DNA of 64,000 bases. Source: Notamacropus eugenii (lineage: Eukaryota; Chordata; Mammalia; Diprotodontia; Macropodidae). Of the stretch, positions 54,180-64,000 are shown piece by piece. Numbering within the stretch: the first letter of the stretch is position 1; each line of letters starts with the position of its first letter. The translations under genes were made by a program, and so were the position numbers. Below the pieces are notes generated by a model. The model did not search any database. It saw only the letters and a list, made by a program, of their open reading frames with translations, and was not told where the DNA came from. The DNA lies in the NCBI RefSeq assembly GCF_028372415.1, contig NC_092875.1, positions 54,601,228-54,665,227 on the forward strand. Reading direction: 5' to 3'.

Positions 54180-57100
54180 ATATTTTTTAAAAAAACATTT
54201 TTATTTAAAGTTTCGAGTTCCAAATTCTATCCCTCCCTCCCTTTCCCCCTCCCTGAGATGGTAAGCAATCAAATATAGATTATACATGTGCAATTATGTA
54301 AAACATTTCCATACTATTCATTTTGTATAAGAAGACTTGAGTAAAAGAAAAAAATAAAAGAAAGTGAAAAATCACATGCTTCAGTCTGTATTCAAACAAT
54401 ATCAGTTCTTTATCTGGAGGCAGATAATATGCTTCATCATTGGTCCCTTGGGATTGTCTTGGATCATTGCATTGCTGAGAATAAGTCACTCACAATTCTT
54501 TATCAAACAATATTGCTGTTACTATGTACAAAATTCTCCTGATTCTGTTCACTTAGCAATACATCAGTTCATGTAAGTCTCTCCAGGTTTTTCTGAAATC
54601 ATCCTGCTTGTAGTTTCATTAAAATCATATACCACAACCTATTTAGCCATTCCCCAATTGATGCACATTCCTTTGATTTCTAATCAAAAAGAACTGCTAT
54701 AAATATTTTTGTACAAATAGGTCCTTTTCCCTTTTTTGAATGTCTTTGGGATATAGACTTAGCAGCGGTATTGCTGGATTAAAGGATATGCAGTTTTATA
54801 GCCCTTTGGACATAATTCCACATTGTTCTCCAAAATGGTTGGATCAGTTCACAACTCCACCAACAGAGCTTTAATGTCCCAGTTTTCCCACGTTCCCTCC
54901 AATATCCAACATTTTCCCTTTCTGATAGGTGTCAGGTGGTACCTCAGAATTGTTTTAAGTTGCATTTGTCTATTCAATAGATTTAGAGCATTTCTCATAT
55001 GACTATAGATAGCCTTGATTTCTTTGTCTGAAAACTGCCTGTTCATATCCTTTGATCATTTATTCATTGGGGAATGACTTGTATTTTTATAAATTTGACT
55101 TAGTTCTTAATATATGTGAGAAATTAGATCTTTATCAGAGATATTTGTTACAAAATTTCTGTTTTCTGCTTTCCTTATAATTTTGGTTGTATTTGTTTTA
55201 GTTTGTGCAGAAACTTTTTGATTTTATATAAACAAAATTATCTATTTTACATTTTGTAGTGTTATCTATCTTATTGAGTCCTAAATTCTTCCCTTATCCA
55301 TAAATCTTACAACTAAACTATTTCATGCTCTCTGAATTTACTTATGATGTACATGTAAATCATGCACCCACTTTGACCTTATTTTGGTATACAGTATGAG
55401 ATATACCTAGCTTTTGCCATACTGTTTCCCATATGGCCATTTCCAGTTTTTCTAGCAGTTTTTGTCAAATAATGAGCTTTTGTTCCAAAAGTTTGGATCT
55501 TTAGGTTTATTATATACTAGATTATGATGGTCATTTACTATAAGGTAATTTGTACGTAATCTATTCCACTGATCCACCACTCTATTTCTTAGCCAGTACC
55601 AGATTGTTTTGATAATTACCGCTTTATAGTACAGTTGGAGATCTAGTATGGCTAGAACACCTTTTATCTTATTTTTTTTCCATTGATTCCCTTGATATCT
55701 TTGAGCTTTTGTCCTTCCAGATGAATTTTTTTATTATCTTTTCTAGCTCTATAAAATAATTTTTGGATAGTTTGGTATGGCACTGAATAAATAAATTTAG
55801 GTGCAATTGTCATTTTTATTTTGGGCTCAACCCATCCATGAGCAATTGATATTTTTTCCAGTTGTTTAGATCTTGCTTTACTTGAGTGAAAAGTGTTTTG
55901 TAATTATGTTATTATAATTCCTGGGTTTGTCTTGGCAGGTAGACTCCCAAATATTTTATGCTGTCTACAGATATCTTAAATGGAATTTCTCTTTCTGTCT
56001 CTTGTTGCTGGACTTTATTGGTAACTTATACAAATGTTAATGATTAATGTGGATTTATTTTGTGTCTTGCAACTTTGCTAAAGTTGTTAATAATTTCAAG
56101 TAGTTTTTTAGTTGATTCTTAGGATTCTCTTAGTATATCATCATACCATCTGCAAAAGGTGATAGTTTTGTTTCCTCATTGCTTATCCTAATTCCTTTAA
56201 TTTTTTCTCCTCATTGCTATAGCTAACATTTCTAGTACAATATTAAATAAGAGGTGATAATGAGCATCCTTGCTTCACCTTTGATTGTATTGGGAAAGCA
56301 TCTAGTTTATGCTCATTACAAATATGCATGCTGGTGGTTTTAGACAAATATTATTCATCATTTTAATGTAAGCTCCATTTATTCCTATGTTCTCTAATGT
56401 TTTTAATAGGAATAGGTGCTGTATTTTGTCAAAGGTTTTTTCTGCATCTATTGAGATAATCATATGATTTCTACTGGTCTTATTATTGATATGATCAATT
56501 ATGCTTATACTTTTCCTCATATTGAACAAGCCCTACATTCCTGGTATAAATACCTCCTGGTCATAGTGTATGATCCATGTGATATATTGTTATAATCTCT
56601 TTGCTAGTGTTTTATTTAAATTTTTTGCATCAACATTCAGTAGGAAATTGATCTATGATATTCTTTCTCTGTTTTGGGTCTTCCTGGTTTAGGTATCAGT
56701 GCCATATTTATAATGTAAAAGGAATTTGAAAGGACTCTTTCTTCACCTATTTTTTCTATAGTTTATATAGTATTGGGGATAACTGTTCTTTAAATGTTTG
56801 GTAGAAATTTTTTGTGAATCCATATGGTCCTGGGACTTTTTTCTTAGGAAGTTCATTGATGGCTTGCTCAATTTCTTTTTCTAAGATTGGGTTATTTTAA
56901 GGATTTTATTTCTTCTTCTGTTAATCTGGGTAATGTATATTTTTGTAGATATTTATTCATTTCACTTAGATTGTCAAATTTATTGGCATATAATTGGGTA
57001 AAATAGCTCCTAACAATTGTCTTAATTTCATCTTCATTGGCGGTGAATTTACTCCTTTCATTTTTGATATTAGTAATTTGGTTTTCTTGTCTTTTTGTAA

Positions 57101-58050
57101 TCAAATTAACCAATAGTTTGTCTATTTTTATTGGTTTTTTCCCACAAAATCAGCTTCTAGTTTTTTTTTATTAGTTCAATGGTTTTCTTACTTTCAATTT
57201 TGTTAATCTCTTCTTTGATTTTCAAGGTTTCTAATTTAGTGTCAAATTGGAGATTTTTAATTTGTTCTTTCTCTAGTTTTTTTTTACTTGCATGCCTAAT
57301 TCATTGATCTGCTTTTTCTATATTTTATTGATATAGGCAATTAGAGATATAAATTTTCCCCTAAGTACTGCTTTGGCTGCATCTGATAAACTTTAGTATA
57401 TTGTCTCATTGTTGTCATTTTCTTTGATGAAATTATTGATTGTTTCTATGATTTGTTCTTTGACCCACTTATTTTTGGGGACTGGATTATTTAACTTTCA
57501 ATTAATTTTTAATTTCTCTTTCCATTGTTCATTATTGAATGTAATTTTTTTTTTTTTTGCATTATGTTCTGAGAAGGATGCATTTACTATTTCTGCTTTT
57601 CTGCATTTGGTTGTGAGGTTTTTATGTCCCAATGCATGGTCAGTTTTTGTGCAGGTGCCATGAACTGCTGGGAAAAAAAGGTATATTCCTTTCTTTTCCC
57701 ATTCAGTTTTCTCCAGAGATCTATCATGTCTAATTTTTCCAGAATTTTATTCACCTCCTTAACTTTTTTCTTGTTTATTTTTTGGTTAGATTTATCTAAT
57801 TCTGAGAGGGGAATGTTGAAGACCCCTACTCATATAGTTTCATTATCCATTTCCTCCTGTAACTCATTCAACTTTTCCTTCAGAAATTTAGATGCTATAC
57901 CATTTGGTACATATATGTTTAGTATTGATATGATTTCATTATCTATGGTACCTTTCAGCTAGATATAGTTTCCTTCTTTATCTCTTTTAATTAGATGTAT
58001 TTTTGCTTCTCCTTTGTCTGAGATCGTGATTGATATCCCTGCTTTTTTTT
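54180..58050 (-). mobile_element. L1 LINE: 3' UTR and most of ORF2, inverted
   Basis: The - strand reads, from 58050 to 54180, the endonuclease end and reverse transcriptase region of L1 ORF2, then 3' UTR. Protein remnants include 'RSYFTQLYANKFDNLSEMNKY' (about 57020-56960) and 'HMIISIDAEKTFDKIQHLFL' (about 56470-56410), the RT domain I region. Stops and frameshifts are frequent, so it is inactive. Homology ends abruptly near 58050. Confidence 0.88.
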
Positions 58051-58059
58051 GCTTCAGTC

Positions 58060-58510
58060 TTGCATAACCCAGGTCTCCTTACCCTGCCAATCTTCTTATA
58101 CCTTCCTCCTTACTTTGTACGCTTTGATCCAGTGACACTAGTCTTCTGTCTGTTCCATGAACAAGACATTCCATATCTCAGCTCCAGCCATTTTCTCTGG
58201 CTGTCCTTCATGCCTGAAATACTCTCCCTCCTACATTCCACCTACTGACTTCTCTAAGTCCTAACAAAAACCTCATATTTTGTAGCATGCCTTTCGCAAC
58301 CCTTCAATTCCAATGCCTTCCCTCTGTTAATTATGCCCTGTTTATCTTGTATATAGTTTGCTTTGTATACATTTGTTTGCATATCCTCTCCCCCAACAGC
58401 TTGTAAGTTTTCTGACAGCAGGGGCTGGATTTTGCCTTTTTTTGTATCCCCAGTGCCTACCACAGTGCCTGGCACCTAGTAGGTTCTTAATAAACATTTA
58501 TTTATTGTCT
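58060..58510 (+). mobile_element. L2 LINE 3' end
   Basis: Near-textbook L2 terminus: 'ccatgaacaagacattcc', 'tggctgtccttcatgcctgaaatactc', 'agtgcctaccacagtgcctggcacctagtaggttcttaataaac'. It separates two L1 blocks. Confidence 0.8.
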
Positions 58511-59339
58511 AATTCTCACCAGGCTATGTCTTCTTAATATACAATCCTACTTATTATCCCTTTCTAACTATTCTATTCTTTTTAATGAAAATATACCTTT
58601 TGAGAGCTGTATTCCATTCAGAGTTTCCTTCCTAAACCTCAGAGAAGCCAGTGAGATCCAATTTGTACAAGGGTACAAGGATCTTCTAGTTCAGAGCTGT
58701 CAAACATGAAGCCTTCAGTCCTCCAACATCCCCTAATGCCCCCTAGTCTCCGGGAACCAGATTAAAATGTAATTGGGAAATATTTAACAAAACTAAATGA
58801 AATACAATAAAATACTTAAAGTATTTTAATTTAATTAACTAATTAAAATTAGTTTAAATTAACTAAAATACTTAAAATGTTACATTTTAAAACTAAGTCA
58901 ATACGTAGTCCACTAGTTTATTACTTGGACTCAGTGCATTTTGTATAAGCATCTGAGGCCATGGGTTTTATTACACACTCCTTTCCTGCATATTACCTTC
59001 TGTGGATTTTAGAATGTCTCTACTTTTTTTGTAGCTAGTGACTTTCTATGGTAACTAGTTTGGTAGACATATGTAAGCAGTTTCTTCCTCTTCCCCTTGT
59101 TTTTCAGTTTAAAGCAAGACTCCGGGCAAATACATCTTTACCTACATTCCTGGCCAAAAGCTTATCATTCCTACCTTCCTTTTAGCCATGATCAAGAGAT
59201 CCAAAACCTCTTCTCATACACCATTTGCTTAACTAGCTCTTCCCTTTCCAATTTTGCCCTTCTTTTTAAACTCCTAACTTGAATCAACAGGATTGATTAA
59301 AATATAGGTTGACAAATTCTTTCCCAAGACAATTTTCTT
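58511..59339. other. Non-genic AT-rich stretch
   Basis: No gene was recognised. 58795-58880 contains inverted TTAATTAACTAATTAA-type repeats. Confidence 0.45.
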
Positions 59340-60355
59340 TCCTCTTTTTTGGTGTCCCACTTACCAAGTTATTAATTGTCTTTTTTTTTTTTTTTTATAA
59401 TTTTCTTGCACTACTTTCATTTCTTTTCCCAATTTTTCTTCTACCACTGTTATGTGAATTTTAAAATCTTTTTTCTCTTTCTTTAACCTCTTTTGGGAAT
59501 TCAAATTCCAATTTGAATTTTTCTTTGAGACTTGGCTTGTAGATGTTTTCACATTGTTGTTTTCTTCTGAGTTTGTGTCTTGCTCTTCCCTGTTAACCAT
59601 AGTACCTTTTTATGGTGAGGTTCTTTTTTGGTTGTTATTTGCTCATTTTTACAGCCTATTTCTTGACTTTGAACTTTATGTTAACATTGGGCTGTGTCCA
59701 ATGTGAGGGAGGAGTGGGACAATGATCCAAACTTCAGGCTTTCTTCCCCTTTTTTCCTTCTCCCCCTCCCCCATGCTGTTTTCACATCTTGTTCTGGGGG
59801 GCTGTAAGTTTTTGGTGCTTCCAAGATGGTGTGATTCAGGAAGAGGTGTGGTTACTGCTGTCCTGGTCTGTACTCTGGTCTTTACCTGAGGAAGGACTCT
59901 GATCCCTTGCAGGCAAAAATCCATATTGCTCCTCAGGGCCCCTGCTCCCTTTTTACTGTAAGCATTCCCTTCCACCCTGCAACTGCATACAGGCAATGTA
60001 GGGACCAAACAACACCTGGTGCCAGTGCTAGTATAAGGATCCCCTGTAATCTCTTTCTGACCTGCTGTCCAGTCCCCTTGCTGTCTCTGGGCTTAGAGCT
60101 CTGGGAGCTGCTGCCCCCAAGGCTTAGAGCTGGGTTGCTGCCAAGCATACTCCTGACCAGCCCCCAACCCAATGTCACAGACCTCTCCTTTTGACCTCCT
60201 AAATTGTCTTGGGTTGGAATAAAAGGTTTCAACCTAACCTTTTGCTAACTGTGCCAGAATTTGACCTGAGGTGATATTTTAAAGTCGTTTGGAAGGGAAT
60301 GTTGGGAGAACACTGATATAAAGCTTCCTCTACTCCACCATTTTGGCTCCAATGA
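59340..60355 (-). mobile_element. L1 LINE 5' UTR and start of ORF1, inverted
   Basis: On the - strand it starts near 60355 with 'ggagccaaaatggtggagtag', the L1 5' end with its YY1-type ATGG site, and runs through a GC-richer 5' UTR. It reaches an ORF1-like frame (59600-59361) rich in Lys/Glu/Asn ('NLNSQKRLKKEKKDFKIHIT') typical of the ORF1 coiled coil. The rest of ORF1 is missing. Confidence 0.7.
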
Positions 60356-60544
60356 GTTTCTTTTCTAAGACTTCTTAATCCTTGGCAATAATTTCTGAAT
60401 TCCTTCCCCATGCATTATCAATACTCCATCTCTTACCTCCAAGTAGTCCCCCTTATCTTGAATCCACTACCTCCATCCACCTCTGCCTCATGGTGTTGCT
60501 AGCTTTCTTCAAAACATAGCACAGGACCAAAGTACTATAAGATG

Positions 60545-60790
60545 GTTTTACTCTTTTTTTAAATTAAATTTTATTTTATTTTCTGATACAAATTCTCTCC
60601 CATTTCCCCCGCCACTAATTCAGAAAGCAAGAAAAATAAAAGCCCTGTTACAAGCACATACAGTCAAGCAAAACAAATTCCTGAATTGGTCATATCCATA
60701 AAAACATTTGTCTCGGTCTGCACTCTGATTCCATCATCTCCCTATCAGGAGGTAGATGGGGCTCACCTTCCCCAATCCCTAGAAAAATGC
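60545..60790 (-). mobile_element. L1 3' UTR fragment, inverted
   Basis: 'attttattttattttctgatacaaattctctcccatttcccc', 'cagaaagcaagaaaaataaaagccc' and 'gtctgcactctgattccatcatctccctatcagg' are antisense L1 3' UTR text. Confidence 0.6.
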
Positions 60791-62990
60791 TAGTTCTTTG
60801 AGCGCAGGGAGCATTTCCTTTTTAGTTTTGTATCTAGCACAGTGTGGGCACTTCATAAATGTTTGCTAAATTGAATCCGGTTCTGGCAGTATCATTTTTG
60901 TCCTGATGAATCACCAAACGTGGGTAGTAATCTAGTCTGTGAAGTCTTCTCAGGAGGTTCTCTGTATTACCCCAGAAAGACAGCTGATCTTTCTTTCCCA
61001 TTCACATCAGATGCATTCGGTGTTCCAAGATCCTTTTGATCTTGGACATGTTCTGCTCTATGTCCTTCAGGCCCAACAGACTGAGGTTGAAAGGTTTCCA
61101 AACCCATGAGTGTGAAGCCCCAAAGGGGAAGGGATGGATGGAGCAGGGATGACAGATGAGTTCTATAGATTCTGGAACACAAGCAGGATCTCATGGTGGG
61201 AGAATGATCCTGGCATCCTGATTCCTCCAGAAGGGTCCAGGATGGCAGCAGAACCAGGCCACTGGAGGGTCAGAGAAATCCCTAGAAGGTGAGACTCTCA
61301 CACAGGGTAGATATTGGGCTGGGTCTTACTTGACCCAGGAAGGAGCCTCTCATTCTCAACTACTTCTGGGCACTGCCAAGGACAGAGGCCTGGGTTAAGC
61401 AGTAGCGGATAGACCCAGAGTCCATTTCTGACATCAGTTTAAGGCTAAACTTTAGCTTAAATCTTTTGATTGCCTGCTTCCCTCTGCATTTGGCACTAAA
61501 TTACATGATTGTGCTAATCCAGACAATGGAGCCTTCTGATCTTACCCCACCCTCCAAAGAAGTCCTTGACCTTAATCTACTAGACTTTCAAGCTAGGCCC
61601 ATTTCTGAAATCCTTGATCCTACCCATTCTTCAAAATCTCATCTTCTTCCTTCAACAAAATCTCAACCACTTTTCCTTAGCAACTCAGCCCTCATCAGAT
61701 AACAATAACAGCTAATGTTTATATTGCATTTACTATGTGCCAAGCACTGAGCTGGGTGCTTTACAATGAGCACCTCATCTGATCCTCACACGCACAGATA
61801 TTATCTACATATATCCCCTCAAAGGGAGGGGATAAATGAAGCAGAGATTTGTCTTCTAAATACTGGCTCTTGTGGCAGAAGTCCATGTGTATCTCTCTCA
61901 GTGTCTGAAAATGTCTCTCTTGGAATGTCTCTGTGTATGTGTTTGTGTGACCATGCATCCCTGTGTGCCCTTAAGCATGACTCCATTCTGTACCAAGAGA
62001 GTGACTTGGGCATCCAAGTGCCCTAAAGGTTCTAACAGAACTGAACCACTGAGCACAGGAGAGACAGGGACAGCAACTATCCTTTGATCTGACTTTATGA
62101 AACTCTTGAGTTTCCTGTCTACAGGAAATCGGGGTACAAGACAGGCTTTCATCAGGTTCTCCATTACATTCCCTACCCCCACAGGCTCCAACCCATTCCC
62201 TGAAGCAATTTTCAGATCTAAAGCAATTTCCATCTGATCTGGGCAACCTCTTACTCCAACCGGTTTTGGGTCTGAGAGGCTCAGAAGATCAAGAGAAGTT
62301 GTGGCTGAGATATGAGGAGTTGGGGGGGGGGGGGTGGAGGTAACGGGGGAGCAAGGGAAAGATTGGTAGGAAGAGTCTGTGGGATATTTGATCTTCTATG
62401 GGAAGCTGCTGAGATTAGGTGTCAGAAAAGAACCAGCTACCCAGCCAGCCTCAGGCAGAGAGGGAAAAAGGGATATTTAGAATATTAGACATCTTGATTG
62501 TCTCCAGTTTCTTCCTTCCTCTGTACTCGCATCTGCTTGTCCCTGTGAAGACCAGAATACCTAGCTTCCACTTCTGGCACTCCCACTGACCTGGAGGAGG
62601 GTGCTTACCCTTTGTATACCCCAGTTTTCTCATTACTAGATGATCCCTTCCATCCCCAACATCTTATGATCTGAGATACATCCCAGCTCTGACATTGTAT
62701 GGTCTATGTTCTAAGTTTCCTTCCGGCTCTGACTGTATTTTAAGGTCCAATCATGGTTAAGTTTCAACCCTCAGTTCCTTGGTACCCAAGCTTCTCTCCC
62801 TTTCTACTTTCCAAAGTTGTCTCTGGACCAGTCACATCTTATCTTCACCACATCATCTAGGAGGGAAGGAGGAGCAGGAAGGATTACTTCCATGCTACAG
62901 ATAATAAACAGAGCTTTTCATTTTAGTGCCCTAAATATAGCAAGTACATAATAATGTTCCTCAGTTGATTCATTATTGAAAGGTTAGAGC
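60791..62990. other. Non-genic stretch, less repetitive
   Basis: Moderate GC without a recognised exon or RNA gene. It contains a MIR/L2-like end (61700-61790: 'aataacagctaatgtttatattgcatttactatgtgcc'), a 12-G run at 62323-62334 and units of the 37-bp repeat near 62660-62730. Confidence 0.45.
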
Positions 62991-62999
62991 TGAGTCACG

Positions 63000-63275
63000 G
63001 TCCTAAGTCCACAGAGTGACCTTTGGCAAATTTCTATGATTTTCTGTTGCATTAAGAGAGGGATCATGCCCAGCACTAGGGCAGCAGGAAGAAGGCTGGA
63101 GGTGGAGTCAGAGATCCCAGATTTGGATCCCAGCCTTGCCACTCTGCCTCTGTTATCTTAGGCAAGTCATATGATTTTTCTGGACTTTATTTTCCTAGCC
63201 TATAAAAGGGGAGGGTAGGATTAAATGATCTCAGAGGGCCTTTCCAGCTCAGAATCTATGATCTTAAGATGGATG
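63000..63275 (+). repeat. MIR-like SINE
   Basis: 'gcagcaggaagaaggctggaggtggagtcagagatcccagatttggatccc', 'ttatcttaggcaagtcatatg', 'taggattaaatgatctcagagggcctttccagctc'. Confidence 0.75.
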
Positions 63276-63644
63276 GGGGAAGGGCAGTATTCTCTCATAT
63301 CTGGATGCTAGTGTTTAGTTCTAGGCACTACATTTTAGGAGGGACATTCAACAGTTGGAAAGCACCCATATGATGCCAATCAGGCTAGCAAAAGTCCAAA
63401 TGAAACCTAGGAAGATCAGCTGAGGAACTGGGGAAGAGTCTGGAGAAGATAGGAGGGACAACTAATAGTTGCCTGTAAGCATTCCAAGGTCAGTCTCATT
63501 GAAGAGGCTGCATTTGCCCCCAGAAGATCGCACTAAGGACAACGGATGCAAGTCGAAGAGAGGCAGATTCAAATCCCAGGCACTACCTAGCTCCTCAGAA
63601 CATCCTTAAGAGGTCCTATTATTATCCTTGTTTTACAGATGAAA

Positions 63645-63950
63645 ATGGGCAGCTAGGTGGTGCAGTGGATAGAGTGCAGGAGTCAGGAGGACCTGAGTTC
63701 AAATCTCACCTCAGACACTTGACACTCACTAGTTGTGTGACCTTGGACAAGTCACTTAACCCCAATTGCCTCATCCTGGGTCATCTCCAGTCATCCTGAT
63801 GAATATCTGGTCACTGGATTCAGATGGCTCTGGAGGAGAAGTCAGGCTGGTGACCTGCACAGCCCTCCCTCACTCAAAACAAAGTCAAGTGCAAGTCATG
63901 TCATTACTTCTCTGATGGCATGGTCTTCTTTGGCAACGAAGGACGAATAC
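63645..63950 (+). repeat. Marsupial SINE with RTE-type tail, full length
   Basis: Complete copy: tRNA-like head from 'gggcagctaggtggtgcag', A and B box-like segments ('tggatagagtgcagg', 'gagttcaaatctc'), 'gaccttggacaagtcactt', then the RTE-type tail ending 'ggcaacgaaggacgaatac'. It is the best-preserved copy in the window and the clearest marsupial marker. Confidence 0.9.
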
Positions 63951-64000
63951 AGATGAGGAGGATGAGACAGAGGGAGGGGTGGTAACTTGCCCAGGATCAC

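Noticed and set aside
60967..62246. Small frames in the less repetitive right end as a host gene (for example the next gene of the human order)
   Set aside because: No conserved exon, no matching splice-site pairs and no resemblance to the proteins expected beyond HMG20B.

Overview
This is mammalian genomic DNA, almost certainly from a marsupial. The species cannot be fixed. Three vertebrate genes with conserved exon structure, GT-AG introns and amniote-type proteins sit among L1, L2, CR1/L3 and RTE LINEs. There are also tRNA-derived SINEs of marsupial type: the head reads 'gggcagctaggtggtgcag', and some copies carry an RTE-type tail. Base composition moves from GC-rich gene territory (about 1-31.5 kb) to AT-rich, LINE-dominated, gene-poor DNA (31.5-64 kb).

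Gene block. TBXA2R (thromboxane A2 receptor) is on the + strand. It has a TATA-box promoter and a short non-coding exon near 5.6 kb, a large coding exon at 6.4-7.2 kb and a second coding exon at 13.3-13.6 kb. GIPC3 (PDZ adaptor of hair cells) is on the - strand with six coding exons between 25.16 and 17.30 kb. HMG20B (HMG-box subunit of the LSD1-CoREST complex) is on the - strand with nine coding exons between 30.41 and 26.99 kb, plus a non-coding first exon in a CpG island. All three reconstruct as full-length proteins of 345, 316 and 323 residues, close to human lengths. The order matches human 19p13.3 (HMG20B-GIPC3-TBXA2R) as I recall it. TBXA2R and GIPC3 are tail to tail, with poly(A) signals about 0.6 kb apart.

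Most interesting region. Downstream of the GIPC3 stop, in the same transcriptional direction and before the GIPC3 poly(A) signal, lies an uninterrupted 978-codon frame (17502-14566, -). It holds about 40 diverged copies of an 18-residue Ser/Gln/Pro/Lys repeat. Indels between copies keep frame, and copies I compared differ mostly or only at synonymous positions. That pattern points to selection on a protein I do not recognise. Its 5' part overlaps the last GIPC3 coding exon in another frame.

Repeat block. From 31.5 kb to the end I find no host gene. A decayed ERV-L-like provirus (36.8-51.0 kb) has a 5' LTR with a tRNA-Leu-type primer site and a 3' LTR preceded by a polypurine tract. It split a SINE whose two halves flank it, and was later invaded by an RTE LINE (about 4 kb), L1 fragments and SINEs. 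Further L1 sequence fills 54.2-60.8 kb. A full-length 7SL RNA retropseudogene lies at the left edge (260-545).
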